DNA of 64,000 bases from Trichaptum fuscoviolaceum (GCA_910574455.1 CAJSYZ010000002.1:2815671-2879670), one strand, 5' to 3'; positions 11,153-24,131 are shown, counted from the stretch's first letter. Program-made: numbers and translations. Notes: a model not told the origin generated them from the sequence alone.

Positions 11153-13652
11153 TTAAATTTGTCTATGCGATATGTTGTTCGATACAGCTGAGAAATGAGG
11201 GTGGAAAGGGACTTGAACAGCTGGGCTGCCAGTAAGATAATTAGGCCGCGTAGCGTCCGCAGTTAAGTTAGGAATAGCTTGTGCCGTGTTGTTAGGATTG
11301 AGGAGGGAGAGGAGATGCTGAGCGCGCTGGGGAGGAGGTGCGCTCATTTGCATGCTGCCCATTGAAGTTGAGTTTGTGTTTGGGCTAGAGATCGGAGCGG
11401 TGAGAGGACCGGGGTTGTTAGCAAACATACCGGGAGGTGGTGGTACAACTCTAAGCAGGTAAGGCGCAGGCGCCTGCGAGGGGATGCCATTAAATTGAGG
11501 CTGTGGTGGTGGAGGTGGTGCTTGTCCTTGGAGCATCCCGTTGAAGGTACGCGGTTGACACTGAGGAGCATAGCGAGCTTGAGCTACTGAACCACTTGGC
11601 CCGCCGAGGAGATTCAGCAGGTGACCTTGATGCATACTCATATTTGGTCCGTGGCGCTTTGGAGAGAGGGACGGCGGGAGAACTGCATTACTCGTCATCG
11701 GCCTTACAGTGAAAGGATCACTTTTCGTGGCAGGGAAAGTAGGACGATTCATTGGCTGTGCATTACGAATAGGGGGAGGGGGTGGCCCGACATTACCGCC
11801 TGCGTGAGGAGGGATGGATCGGGTATCGAACCTCGTCGAAAACGATGAGGTGGATGTAACCGCATGTGCAGGTACAGGAGGTATATTGCGTAAAAGCTGA
11901 GGTCCCTGTATGAAGTCGACGCTTTGATTCATCAGAGATGACATAGAATTTGATTCGTTCGCAACAGACTCAAGTAACGCAAGATGCTTGAGGCGGCGGT
12001 CAATCGGCGCAGACGAGGATAGTTGATCAGCATGATCAGATGGAGTTGGAGGTAGACTCGGGACTGATGGTACAATTGCGACCGCATCAGCTTTGCAACT
12101 TTGCGCAACGTTTAAGGTCGATGAGGAAGTGGGTAGGGACGAGCTGTCTACTTGCGAGCATAATGAAGGGGCCGAGGCGACATTGTTTGTCGGTGCAGAT
12201 TCCTCATGTACAAGTGCTTTGCTAGCGGACGATGACAAGCTGGCCAACAGACGAGAAAAGTGTGGGTCCATTCCCGCTTCGATTTCCGCCTTAGCTTCGA
12301 CAACGACAGGCATTGCCTGAACAGACAAAGGAGACGGGGTTGAAGGGTCGTTGTTGTCAGCAGAAGAAGAACTGGAACCATGAGCATCGCGATCCAGACG
12401 AACCGCCATGAAAGGCTCGTGTCCAACATTCTTTGCGGCCTCTTCTTTCTCGATCTCGAAATCTGTGTGAACTGATAGATCGGCACTGACATTGGCAGAG
12501 CCTCTTCGCTGTCGACGACGTGTTGGCTTATTGACTTTCACGAACTCCTTCAATTGTCTGAATTGTCGAAAGTAAAGGATTAGTCAGTAACGGATTAGTT
12601 GAAAGAAGCCATTTAGCTTACGGAACAAAGGGCGTTATCAAGTAGAATTTGCCCGACGACTGCTTGTTCCTCCTCCACGTAGGTAGATCCATCAAACTAA
12701 ACCATTCTATTTTCTATAGTCGTGTGACTCATGTGAGTATTCTAGGCTGACGTAGATCATAACGATCGATAACATACACTGATTTCCTTGCGTGTTCGAG
12801 TTTGGAATGGATAGTCTTCTGGGATGCCACCGACAACATAAAGAGTGATCCGTTGCTCTCTGATCGTCATTTCAATATAATCCGAAGCCCGGAGTCTGCT
12901 GGCCAGATTAAAGCCTGTCTCTTCCAGAACCTGGAAACAATGTTAGGTAGATCTCATGAAACAGTAAGCACACATACCTCACGTATAGCGCATTCATGCG
13001 GTGGCTCATCCTGGTTAATTTTACCCTTCGGAAAACCCCATCCTGATGACGACTTCCAACCTTTCACCAGAACGCACTTCATTTCAAGTGTGAGAAACGC
13101 CCGACAACGTCATAAAAGACATGCTGCACACACCTTATCCCATTTATCGTTCAACATAATTGCGCCACAGACAGGTACTCGTGTCTTGTATTGCATGAAG
13201 GTGTTGAAGGTCTGCTCGTGATCATAGCTCCATTGACGCAGTAATGGGCAAGCAGCGAATAGTTGTGCAGAGAATTTCTTTAGAGGGAGCGACGGAAACC
13301 TGGGATGTCTTTCCCGGATGAAGTCTTCATAATACCAGTGACTATGAAAGTACGATAAGTTCGAAGGCTGTACGACGCGGAAAGCCAAAGACGACGGACG
13401 CTTGCTCCACCTGAAAACAGACTCGCTCTGCGGATGCCAGCTCTTCATCGGGTAGATTAAGAATAAATCGACTGCAAGATAGACAAATTCCGGTCAGACA
13501 ATGAGTGTCGGCTACCTCGACGAAACAGACCTGGAAAGCTCTTCGAGAACTTCGTCATCGATCGTTAGTTGGAAGGGAACGTACTCCCGAGTAGTATTGT
13601 GCGTTGGTACATGGTGTATTTCTGGCGACGAAGATGATGAAGAAGAGGCCAT
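11153..13652 (-). CDS. DCP2: mRNA-decapping enzyme subunit 2 (Dcp2)
   Basis: Nudix hydrolase that removes the m7G cap during 5-prime to 3-prime mRNA decay in P-bodies. The N-terminal regulatory domain starts [18 protein letters not shown] and includes [20 protein letters not shown] (box A region). The catalytic core has [19 protein letters not shown] and a Nudix box of the form Gx5Ex7REVLEETGF, split by an intron right after the RE. Box B follows ([22 protein letters not shown]). A single long exon (12553-11153) encodes a disordered, Pro/Ser-rich tail with two Leu-rich helices, HLLNLLGG and HLLSLLNP, like the HLM motifs that bind Edc3 in yeasts. At least seven exons. It is divergent from HSP104 across about 420 bp. 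Identification is firm; tail interactions are inferred. Confidence 0.93.
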
Positions 13653-13870
13653 AGTGGCATGAATGATGAAGGAAAGAAAGGAAAGAAGGGCAAGCAGTTG
13701 TGCCGATGTTGGCGTCGGCGGTGGTTTCGGTATTGGTCTCTGGTGCTGTAGCGACTACCCGCCCGCCTACAAGGTGGCACAGGAGGCAAACAGGCACAAG
13801 CAAAGGTGCCACCTACTACTTTGTAATACTATCCAGATTTGGAAGGCTGTGCTCACACTGGCAGCGCCTC

Positions 13871-13883
13871 GAAAGTTCTGGAC
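13871..13883 (+). promoter_or_regulatory. Heat-shock element, three units
   Basis: GAAAGTTCTGGAC fits nGAAnnTTCnnGAn, the trimeric heat-shock factor site, with one mismatch in the last unit. It lies about 190 bp upstream of the HSP104 start codon, a normal distance for an HSF-driven fungal promoter. Confidence 0.65.
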
Positions 13884-13966
13884 AAGGGAGGGACCTTCTA
13901 CATTCGGCGGGAACCTCCTTGGACCGGATCGACGCGGCGAACGTGAACTAGACTCTGGCTTCTGGA

Positions 13967-13974
13967 TTCTGGAA
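13967..13974 (+). promoter_or_regulatory. Heat-shock element, two units
   Basis: TTCTGGAA is a perfect TTCnnGAA dyad, about 95 bp upstream of the HSP104 start and 93 bp downstream of the first element. Paired sites are common at HSP104-type promoters. Confidence 0.55.
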
Positions 13975-14000
13975 TGACCTCAATGCCTTTATTCCCAACA

Positions 14001-14007
14001 TATAAAG
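14001..14007 (+). promoter_or_regulatory. TATA box of HSP104
   Basis: TATAAAG sits 62 bp upstream of the start codon and about 27 bp downstream of the nearer heat-shock element. Position and sequence fit a TATA-dependent, stress-inducible gene. Confidence 0.55.
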
Positions 14008-14068
14008 CCCAGACAGCCTGCGGCTGTGGCACCCCAGACTTTCTTCCGAAACAACAACACTCTTTCTC

Positions 14069-16995
14069 ATGTCGAACTTCGACTTCACAGACAAAGCACA
14101 ACAGAACATCGCAGCTGCCCTACAGCTTGCGAAAGACTATGCCAACGCTCAAGGTATGTTTCGTATATTCTCGTCGTTTCGCACACATATACTCAATTCC
14201 TCATAACACAGTGTATCCTGTCCACTTGGCGTTCGTAATTCTCAATGAAGGTGCAGGGGAGGAAAACACAGGAAAGCAGCCTCACTCGCTGTTTTCTTCT
14301 GTGATCCAAAAAGCCGGTGGTGAACCTGTATGTATATGATTATACTCAATAAATAAATGATACTAAAATTATGTCTCCTCATAGCAACTCGTCCACAGAG
14401 CTCTACAAAAGCAGATCGTACGGTTACCCACTCAAGAGCCCGCTCCCGATGAGGTGTCCCTTTCCGGTGCAGCGCACAAGGTCTTGCGCGAGGCACAGTC
14501 CATCCAAAAGACCATGCACGACACCTATATTGCACAAGACCACCTCCTCTTAGCTCTCCTGAAGGACTCATCCATACAAAGTGTCCTTAAGGAAGCATCA
14601 TTGACGGAAGCAGCTCTCAAGACCGCGATTCAGCAGACAAGGGGTGATCGACGTGTTGACAGCAAGAATGCTGAGCAAGGCTTTGATGCTCTCCAAAAAT
14701 ACGCCGTCGATCTGACCGCACTCGCCGAGGAAGGCAAAATTGACCCTGTCATTGGTAGGGACAATGAAATTCGAAGAGTTGTTCGTATTCTTTGCCGAAG
14801 GTAAGGCTCTGATATTTCCAGATACTGTCACAGAATGCTAATATCAAGTTACAGGACTAAGAATAACCCTGTTCTCATCGGTGAGCCAGGTGTCGGTAAA
14901 ACTGCAATTGCCGAAGGTCTGGCTCAGCGTATCGTTAAGCGCGACGTCCCAGCATCTCTCTTCTGCCGGCTGTACAGCCTTGACATGGGGGCTTTAATGG
15001 CTGGTGCCAAGTACAAGGGTGAATACGAGGAGCGTGTAAAAGCAGTTCTTAACGAAGTAGAGAAGGCCGCTGAGGATGGCACTGGCGTCATTCTTTTCAT
15101 CGACGAACTTCATTTGATCATGTCAGGGAGCGGAAGCGAAGGTGGTGGTATGGATGCAGGTTAGTAGCCCTTATTTTCTAGTTTATTGGTATAACAAGCC
15201 ACTGATTTGAATCTCTCTAGCTAATCTATTCAAGCCTCTGCTTGCTCGTGGCAAATTGCGCTGCATCGGTGCCACAACACTAGCGGAGTACCGCAAGTAC
15301 ATCGAGAAAGACGCTGCCTTCGAACGTCGGTTCGCCCAGGTACTCGTCAACGAACCTTCCGTACCCGAAACGATATCCATCCTTCGTGGTATCCGTGAGA
15401 AGTACGAAGTCCACCACGGTGTACGTATTCTCGATGGCGCCCTCATCAGTGCAGCACAGCTCGCACATCGTTATCTCACGTCACGTCGGCTTCCCGACGC
15501 AGCTATTGATCTAGTCGATGAAGCTTGCGCGAGCGTGCGTGTCACTCGTGAGACTGCACCAGAAGCGATTGATCAGCTCGAGCGGCGGAAGCTTGAGCTC
15601 GAGGTTGAGATTCACGCCCTTGAACGGGAGAAGGATGACGCGAGCAAGGAGCGCCTGAAGATCGCGCGCAAGGCGATTGCTGATGTCGACGAGAAACTCG
15701 GTCCATTAAAGGCAGCGTACGAAAACGAGAAGAGGCGCGGAGATGCGATCACCGACCTACGTAGGAGAATCGATGAGTTGAAAGCGAAAGCGGATGATGC
15801 GGAGAGGAAGTATGACCTCGCGACGGCCTCAGACCTTCGTTACTATGCCTTGCCTGATCTTCAACAGCGTCTCGCTCAGCTTGAGGCTAAAAAGGCTGAG
15901 GAAGACGCCACATCAGGAGGTGGAACTGATACCGTTACTCCAGAGCAGATTGCGGAAATCGTAGCTCGCTGGACTTCTATCCCTGTCACGAGACTCATGT
16001 CGACAGAGAAAGATAAGCTTCTGCAAATGGAGAAGATTCTTGCTCAGAGCGTCGTTGGACAACCAGAAGCAGTCAAGGCGGTTGCGAACGCCATTCGTTT
16101 ATCAAGGAGTGGTCTTCGTAACTCTCAACGCCCGATTGCCAGCTTCCTTATGGCTGGGCCATCCGGTACTGGTAAGACGCTCCTGAGCAAGACACTTGCG
16201 ACAATCCTATTCGACTCTCCCGACGCTATGATCCGTATTGATGGTTCAGAATACTCTGAAAAGCATTCTATATCCCGACTCATCGGCGCGCCACCGGGCT
16301 ACATTGGACACGACAGCGGAGGACAGCTTACGGAGTACGTTCGCAGAAAACCTTACTCCATCGTTCTTATCGACGAGATTGAGAAGGCCGCACGCGAGTT
16401 CATCACCCTTTTCCTACAAGTCCTGGACGATGGTCGACTCACGGATGGCCAAGGCCGTGTCGTGGACTTCCGCAATACAGTCATCATCATGACTTCCAAT
16501 CTCGGTGCAGCATATCTAAACGACATGGGAGACGGTCCTGTCAAGCCGGAGACACGGACACTCGTTATGGGCGCCATTTCTTCCCACTTCCCACCTGAGT
16601 TCATCAACCGCATTGATGAAATCGTCATCTTCCGTACACTCTCGAAGCGCAATGTCACTAAGATTGTTGACATCCGGCTCAAGGAAGTGGAAGACCGTCT
16701 AGCAGAGAGGAAGATGGTACTCAACGTGTCTGCCGAGGCGAAGCACTATCTTGCCTCAATCGGTTATTCTCCGACTTACGGTGCTCGTCCTCTTAACCGC
16801 GCCATCCAGAGCGAACTTTTGAACCCATTGTCCGTCTTGATTCTCGAGAACGCTGTGCGTGATGGTGAGACCATCGACGTCCGGTTCGACGGACCACACA
16901 ACCGTCTCGCTATCGTCCCCAATCATGAACGAAGTGGCCAGGCAATGGACGTCGATTGGGATGATGATGACATTGACATCGAAGAAATGGATTAA
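14069..16995 (+). CDS. HSP104: Hsp104/ClpB-type disaggregase
   Basis: AAA+ hexameric chaperone that pulls proteins out of aggregates together with Hsp70 and propagates or clears prions. The N-domain starts [23 protein letters not shown]1 has [18 protein letters not shown] and FIDELHLIM; the coiled-coil M-domain runs over codons at about 15550-15900; NBD2 has GPSGTGKT and LIDEIEKA. The pore loop [10 protein letters not shown] is present. The C-terminus is acidic and ends DIEEMD, similar to the EEVD/DDLD tails that recruit TPR cochaperones, which argues for the cytosolic rather than the mitochondrial form. Five exons; the last, from about 15221 to 16995, is long. Heat-shock elements and a TATA box lie upstream. 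Confidence 0.95.
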
Positions 16996-17261
16996 AGCAG
17001 GCTGTTCTAAGTAGAGTTACATTCATGTTTTTGTAATCACTGTATAAATAGTTGCATTGTACATTAGCTTGCATTCAAACAAGTAACGGCATTTGGCTCA
17101 CTTCAAATCATAGCTTGCACACGTGTGATTTCGTCAGTATGGATATAATAGAACGCAGGTTTGTGGTTGCCTGGCTTGATCCATTTGAACTCAGCCTAGT
17201 AGCAGTTTGAACGGGGATGAGAAAAAGGGGAAATGTCAGTTTCGTGGAAGCTTCTCGATGG

Positions 17262-18934
17262 TCAGCAGCGTACATGATCATCAGTTCTCAACTCTCTGGG
17301 CTTCGTTATCCGTCGCTCTTGGGAAATTGGTTGATTGAAAATATCGAATTCCTCAGATCCATAACCCACAACCTTGATACCACTATCTTCCAAGTGCTTG
17401 AAGTAATGCTGCTCCACAATATCATAGAAGAGCTCGAGGAAGTCATCATCACTGACTTTCCAGTTATGAGAGCACAAGTAACTTCTACTGGAGTAATCCA
17501 ACTCATCCAGAACTTCGTCCGGTAAATGAAGAAAATCGAGAGAATATGAGCAAGCTAGATCGGGACAGAACCAAGTCATGTTTCTCTGGAGTATGGGTTG
17601 ATCGCAGAAAAAGGGTTTAGGTATTGCAGAAAGAACTTCCGGATCACCAGGAACATGTTTCTTCCGGTCAATGTCCTTGCTTAGACCGGTGTATAAGAGT
17701 GGATAATCGGGTTCGGGAGAAATTGAACGACTTTTTGTGCCCTGGGATGCGAGGATGAGCTCCAGCAGAGAGCAATAAGGAAGCACTACGCTTACCTCTA
17801 TGGGAATATCGGAACTATGAGTTGAAACATATTCCAGTTCGTCCGTGTCTTCAGGATCGACATCCATTTGTCCTTCAGGTGATGTTGAATCGGGACCTTT
17901 GGGTGCCCCCCAATTGCGCTCGAGCTCATCCAAGTCCTGCAGCTCATCCTCATCAGACTCCATGCCTTTTCGTCTGGAACGTACTTCATCCCAGAAACCC
18001 GTCCAAGCCTCTTCGTTAAGTAGATTTCCCCTTTTCTTCTTGATCGTTTCTGAAAGCCATGAGGCGTGTCTACCGAACACAGCATATACCTCAGAGCGGT
18101 GAATGTGACGCGGAGTATGAGAAGAACTGGAACGCGTTCTTTCAAAGTGTTCTCTATTAGTCCTAAGATATTGATCGACCAGCCACTTGGGCGTTCGATG
18201 TTCCACGGAGAGTCCGCTGTCGACCTTGACAATAGTTTCAATCATACTCAAAGCCCTGTATTTCGCGAGGTATTTTCGAGAACGGCTATATGTATGGACA
18301 TCCATACTTGAGACGGGATACATATAAGTACCTTGAGGATTCCTTTGAGAATAGTCAATGTCGAGAAGATTATCGAAACGGCTTGACATACTCTCGGAAA
18401 CTGGTTATTCGCAAATCACCGGTTCCTAGCGTAGAGTAAGTACACGCGTATAATCTTGTAAGACTTTCCAACGTCATCAAAGCATACCTATAAGATATGT
18501 TGGATCAGGGCCTAGCTTATCCTGAATCAAGACCTTCACATGATAATTCTTTATACAGTCGTCCAGCTTCAGATAGGAAGCTCCGGCTCGAAAGTCGATA
18601 TCGCTCTGAAGCCAGCCCTTCCCGACGTCATTGAGCCATCTTTTATCGGCAATAGTAAGCACGCCTCTGAACAATACAGGATTGTCATCCACGAGTTTGC
18701 CATTGTCAATATCATCGAAGCTGTAGGAAAGGTTAAGGTTTAGTCATTATAAGGAGGGCAGACTGCGGAGCCATAGCTGCACCCGACTTGTTTTGTACCC
18801 ATGCGCAATGAAACAGACTCCAGGTGGAATTTGTCTTGACTGCAACGTCGAATAGCAGAGCAATCCAGTACTTCATGGACAATGTAAGGTCCAAAAGGTT
18901 TGATGAACTTGTCTTTGATGTTGCCAATGGACAT
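17262..18934 (-). CDS. Unrecognised protein, fungal orphan
   Basis: No family was recognised. Read as one gene: an N-terminal exon MSIGNIKDKFIKPFGPYIVH, then FDDIDNGKLVDDNPVLFRGV to DKLGPDPTYLIGTGDLRITS, joined by a 49-nt GTATGT..AAAG intron (18343-18391) to NPQGTYMYPVSSMDVHTYSR. The middle is Asp/Glu-rich with a Lys/Arg patch (IKKKRGN, RSRRKG). The C-terminal part has Cys/His-rich stretches (WFCPDLACSYSLDFLHLPDE, YLCSHNW) and EQHYFKHLEDSGIK. A 54-nt segment at 17742-17795 has good splice ends but is also open in frame, so it may be retained or removed. The first intron donor (near 18765) is weak and uncertain. About 500 residues. Possibly nuclear by composition only. Confidence 0.6.
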
Positions 18935-19128
18935 ATTTTAGTTGACAAAGATGGAGTAAGAGAAGAGGGCTGCCGGTCGAACCAACTTCTATGTAGTTCG
19001 AGGCTCACTGGCCCGATCGCGTGAAGCTGGGGGACCGATTCGGGAAGTGGCATCAACTCACCTTCACTTCTTGCCTCCTCTTACTCTCCTACTTCATCCT
19101 CCTTCACTGGTTATCCCTGTCGTTCGTT

Positions 19129-22100
19129 ATGGCCGATATTCAAGCAGTACTCAACGTACTTAGTGCCTTCAATCAACCGTCGGATAAGAATTCTTTTGAA
19201 AAGGCAAACGCCTGGCTTCAAGATTTCCAGCACTCAGTAAATACCCTTTCGCCCTTGGTCCCAGCGAGCAACGCCGGCTGATTCACGTCGGAACACCAGA
19301 ATGAGGCGTGGGCGACGTGTAACTTGCTCCTTCGTAGCCCAGAAGCCCCTCTAGCGGCGAAGATCTTTGCCGCTCAGACGTTTAGGTCAAAGGTTAGCAA
19401 AACTTCATCTGCTGCAATGACACAGAGTAATGACAGACTGCTCCCGCTGCAGGTTACATACGACCTTCACCAGCTCGATTCCTCTTTTCTCCCTTCCTTG
19501 CGGGATACGCTAGTTGCTGCCTTAGAAACTTTTGCTAACGGTCCCAAGACGATCGTGGTGCAGTTGAGTTTAGCGCTGTCTGGCCTCGCTATACAATTTC
19601 CTGCATGGCAAGACGTTGCCGTATCGACAATGATCGAGGGACTTGGTCGAAACCCAACGACAGTCCCAGTCCTTTTAGAATTTCTTACTGTCCTTCCTGA
19701 GGAGTTGAACGGTAATGCCAAAATCCCGGTGAATGTAAGCATACAAAGACTTCATAAGTTAATATTCATTTATTTACGCCACTCAAGAATGACGATTTCA
19801 GAGAAGGCGCGGATAAGTTATTGACAAGGAATGCGAAAGAAGTTCTCGGCCTTCTCACGATGTATATTGGAGCTACCGGTGCGGTCTTTGTTTTCGTCAT
19901 GACTGCATGTCTCTTTTACTCAACAACTTTGGAATAGGCATCACCGCTTCTGTTCAATCTCAAGTTCTCTATTGCCTACGTAGCTGGATTGTCGCTGGGG
20001 AAATCGGGGCAGCTGAAGTCGCAGAAACACCTCTGTTGCCATTCGCATTCAGTGCACTGGAATCCGAAGATCTGTTTGATGCAGCCGTGGACGTTATCTG
20101 CGACGTCATTCATGAGACCCAGGAGATCGACGAGAACATGCCCGTAATTCAGAATCTGGTGCCTACGCTGATCCAGCTAAAATCAAGGATCTCATTTTGG
20201 AAAGATGATCCGGAGAAGGTGAAGGGTTTGGCGAAGATTTTCAGTGAAGCGGGCGAAGTATATCGTCTTCTGATTCTTCAACATCCGGATACATTCTTTC
20301 CTATTGTTGAGGCGATAGGAGAGTGCTCAGCGTATCCAGACCTTGACATTGTCCCTATTACTTTCCAGTTCTGGATGCGACTGGCTCAAAGCATCGGGAA
20401 AAGGCCATCTGTTTCCCCCGTGCTCATCAATGCTTACAAGACATTGATGGGCGTCATGATTCAGCACTTACACTTTCCTGAGGATCCGTCGTCTATGACG
20501 CCGCAAGAGTTAGATGATTTCCGTTCCTTCAGGCATGTCATGGGGGATACGCTCAAGGATTGTTGCTTTGTGCTAGGAACGGAAAAATGCCTTGCGCAAG
20601 TTTACGACTACCTTACTGCGGCGCTTGCGAAGACAGACGGTGCGGGCCATGGTGCTGTTTCGTGGCAAGAAATCGAGGCACCGCTATTCTCCCTGCGATC
20701 CATGGGGGCGGAGATTGACACGTCTGATGATCGCGTTATACCCAAGATAATGGATCTCATCCCTCTACTTCCTGACCAACCTCGGGTTCGCTACGCTGCT
20801 ATCCTCGTCATATCGAGGTACTCGGAATGGACGAGCCAACACCCATCCTATATCCCTTTCCAGTTACAATTCATCTCAACAGGCTTCGATAGCACGGACC
20901 CCGAAGTTCCGGCGGCTGCTAGCCAAGCGATGAACTACCTTTGTTTGGATTGCAAGCGGGTATGCGTTCCTCTGTGCGCTTGTTGGGGGTTACATACTTA
21001 TTGCGTCTTATACAGGACATGATACCATTCCTTCCGCAACTGCATTCATTCCTAACTTCGATTGGACCGAAGTTGATACAGGATGATCGTAGACGGCTAT
21101 ACGAGGCAGTTGCTCATGTTATTTCTGCAATGCCCATGACACAAGCTGCACAGTCACTCAGGACGTTCTCAGTTGACATTTTAGCGAAGATACATGCTAT
21201 CGTGAGCAAACCATCTGCAAGTAAGCAAGAATTGCAGGATGTTTCAGGTCAGTTTCCCCGATTATAGAAAGCCTAGGATTGATAATTGACTTTACGTTCC
21301 AGACGCTTTAGAGAATCTAGAGTCTATGCTGGCCGTCATAGAGACATTCGGAGAAGAATTACCTCCAGCTTGTCTGACATCCTGTCAAGAGGCTTGGGCA
21401 ATATTAGACGCGCTGCTTTCAAAGTACGGTACACATTATGATCTGGCTGAACGGGCAACACGCGTCCTCAGATGCGGGTTAAAATTCTTTGGGAAGTCAG
21501 CGCTGCCCATTGCGCACGCGGTCTTGGGGAGAATGTCTTTGGCATTTGAAAGTACGGGCTTCGCTAGCTATGCCTGGATCGCAGGGAAGATTGTTCAGTT
21601 GTTTGGCGAAGAAGACGCTTCTTTAGGTCCCGGTATCAAGGATGCCTATGAACGTTCGACAGCAAAGGTTATCGAGCTGGTTCAACAGAAGGACCTACGA
21701 GATATTCCAGATGGTAAGTGACGTCGTTAGATCACGTAAAATTTTGCTGACTACGATACAGTCATCGAGGATTACTTGCAGTTCATGCTACAGATGCTCA
21801 ATGTTAGGCCAGACGTATTTTTCGAGTCCTCGCTTTTCCCTATGGTGGTCCGGATAGCTGTGGTTTCGCTTACAGTTGTCCATTCTGACATCATCTTCGC
21901 CTCTCTGGACTTAATGCGTAGCATTTTGACGCATGATTCACTTGACCCTTCTGTTGTAAACTCATCGACCAGAAACCCTCCGCCTAAATATCTCGCATAT
22001 GCAGCATCAATCCGACAAGTGGTGAATACTGAGGGTCCTCAGTTCACATCGAATCTACTTGCTGGATTAGTGAACGACTTCCCGGAGGAATCTATCTCGA

Positions 22101-22400
22101 CGGTCATAACAATTTTCCGGATGTTGGCGGTTCTTTGGCCACAACAACTGGCTTCTTGGCTACCTCAAGTCCTGGACCAACTACCAGTGGCTGCATCCTA
22201 TGGCCCCGCAAAGACGAAGTTGTTAGACGATGTTACAGCGTATGTGTTCGAGACTGTTCTTTTGCGAGTTGTACTGAGCATGGTTTTGTAGCGCCATTAA
22301 CAACTCTCAATTTGACAAAGTGAAGCATGCGATCATTGAATTCCACCGATACTCCATCAAGGCGCGGGATAGAAGGCGTGTCGCATCGATAGATCAGTGA
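19129..22400 (+). CDS. Karyopherin beta, Mtr10/transportin-SR (TNPO3) type
   Basis: Nuclear import receptor of the Mtr10/Kap111/transportin-3 group, which carries SR-type RNA-binding proteins and takes part in tRNA traffic. The start MADIQAVLNVLSAFNQPSDK and then AWATCNLLLRSPEAPLAAKI with IFAAQTFRSKVTYDLHQLDS are typical of the group's first HEAT repeats. Repeats continue to the end (for example ALSGLAIQFPAWQDVA, VLLEFLTVLPEELNG, LLAGLVNDFPEESISTVITI). Short introns interrupt the first third and the last third; the long middle exon covers about 19917-20959. The final exon reads INNSQFDKVKHAIIEFHRYS and stops at 22400. Roughly 900 residues or more, the normal size. The gene starts 195 bp from the orphan gene on the other strand. 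Confidence 0.9.
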
Positions 22401-22716
22401 TGAAGTGTCAAGGATGTGTTTGGCAGTAGAGAAATTACGATTAATCTGGGGCGTAGATTATTTTGCTCAATGGAGGTAAGTCTTAGTACAAGACACAAGT
22501 TGTATTAGTATATCATCAAAAGTACTTGATTAAACGAAAATTAAGCCTGTTCCTTGAAAGAAAATCATTGGGTGAGCATCAATCAAACGTTCACCGGTAA
22601 ACGCCGGTTACGCCGTCGCCAGTCGGGTGCACAGGAGACAAATAGAGAAGGCAGCACCGGCCAGCGCGTCTGCATCATCCCTTTTCCCGTTCAACGTCGA
22701 CGTCCTCCGCGTAGAA

Positions 22717-24131
22717 ATGTACAGTCGCGTCGCGCACGCCCTTGCAAGGACCGGTGAGGATTTGGTGGAAAAAGGATGTCGACCAAGCCTTCGTTCTGAT
22801 GGACTCTTTTAGGCACGGTCCGGTCCTTTTCTCAGTCCGCCGCACGCTACTCGTACGAAGATACTGCACGCAACCTCCTTATCCACAAAGATACAAAAGT
22901 CTTATGTCAGGGATTTACGGGCAAGACGGTGGGTCTACTGGTCAGATAACCCTTCTTCCAGAGCTGAAAGGTCCGTCTTTTAGGGTACCTTCCATGTTAG
23001 AGAGGCGCTGGCGTATGGAACCAACATGGTCGGTGGTGTATCGCCCAAGAAAGCTGGTCAGACACACTTAGGTCTCCCCGTATTTGGCACTGTGAAAGAA
23101 GTACACTTTTCTTACTCTCGCGAGTCTGCTTCTTTACTGAAATTCTGAGGATAGGCTGTCAGGGAAACCCAGCCTGATGCCTCGGTGCTCTACGTTCCTC
23201 CCCCTCATGCAGCTGACGCTATCATCGAGGCTATCGAGAACGAAATTGGCTTGATTGTGTGTATCACTGAGGGTATCCCTCAGGCCGATGAGATTCGGGT
23301 ACGTGGCACACTTCATTCCGCGATCATCGTGCAAATGTCCTATTAGGTCATGTCAGCTCTGAAGAGCCAGTCGAAGTCAAGGCTTGTGGGACCGAACTGC
23401 CCTGGAATTATCAATCCTCTTGGTTGCAAAATGGGCATCCAGCCTGGACATATTCACAAACCCGGCAACATTGGTTTGTCCCCTCTCCGGTTAGCTCGAT
23501 TTTAGCTCTAACCCGATTGTAGGCATTGTGTCCCGGTCCGGTACTTTGACATATGAGGCTGTCGCACAGACTACTGGCGTTGGTCTTGGCCAATCCCTCT
23601 GTGTCGGCATTGGTGGTGATCCATTCCCAGGCACGCAACATCTTGATGTCGTGAAAATCTTCTTGGACCAGCCCGAGACGGAAGGTAACGGTCTGCTTTG
23701 CTGAACTTCGTCCCCTCTAAACTGTTATCTAGGTATTGTCCTCATTGGCGAAATTGGTGGATCCATGGAGGAAGAAGCAGCCGAGTACTTAGAGAAGTAC
23801 AACAAGACTCGGAAAAACCCTAAGCCTGTCGTAGCGTTCATCGCCGGTCGTACCGCACCACCCGGAAGGCGTATGGGACACGCTGGTGCTATTATTTCTG
23901 GCGGGAAAGGCGCGTATTCAATTGTTCTTTAGCCTTCTATATCGTCTGATATCTTCTTAACAGGTAAAGCGGAAGACAAGGTTGCAGCGTTAGAGAAAGC
24001 TGGAGCCATTGTCACCGACAGTCCTGCTAAGATTGGGTCTACTATGCTTAAGGTTCGGGCTAACTCAGTGAATCTCAAATGCTTTTCTCATACCATTATT
24101 GTAGGCCATGCGTGAAGCGGGCTTGGCATAA
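22717..24131 (+). CDS. Succinyl-CoA ligase alpha subunit, mitochondrial
   Basis: TCA-cycle enzyme: succinyl-CoA plus NDP and phosphate to succinate, CoA and NTP, in the mitochondrial matrix. The presequence [20 protein letters not shown] is joined across a short intron. Then [18 protein letters not shown] (CoA-binding), [52 protein letters not shown] and [20 protein letters not shown], whose His is the phosphorylated catalytic residue. Eight or more exons with introns of about 50-60 nt. Start chosen at the Met that gives a mitochondrial presequence; upstream frames do not continue it. Confidence 0.92.

Noticed and set aside
18343..18391. Two same-strand open frames that overlap by about 20 nt (end at 18370, start at 18389), looking like a bicistronic pair.
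   Set aside because: A 49-nt intron with a GTATGT donor and AAAG acceptor (18343-18391) joins the upstream frame in phase to the downstream one, so it is one gene.
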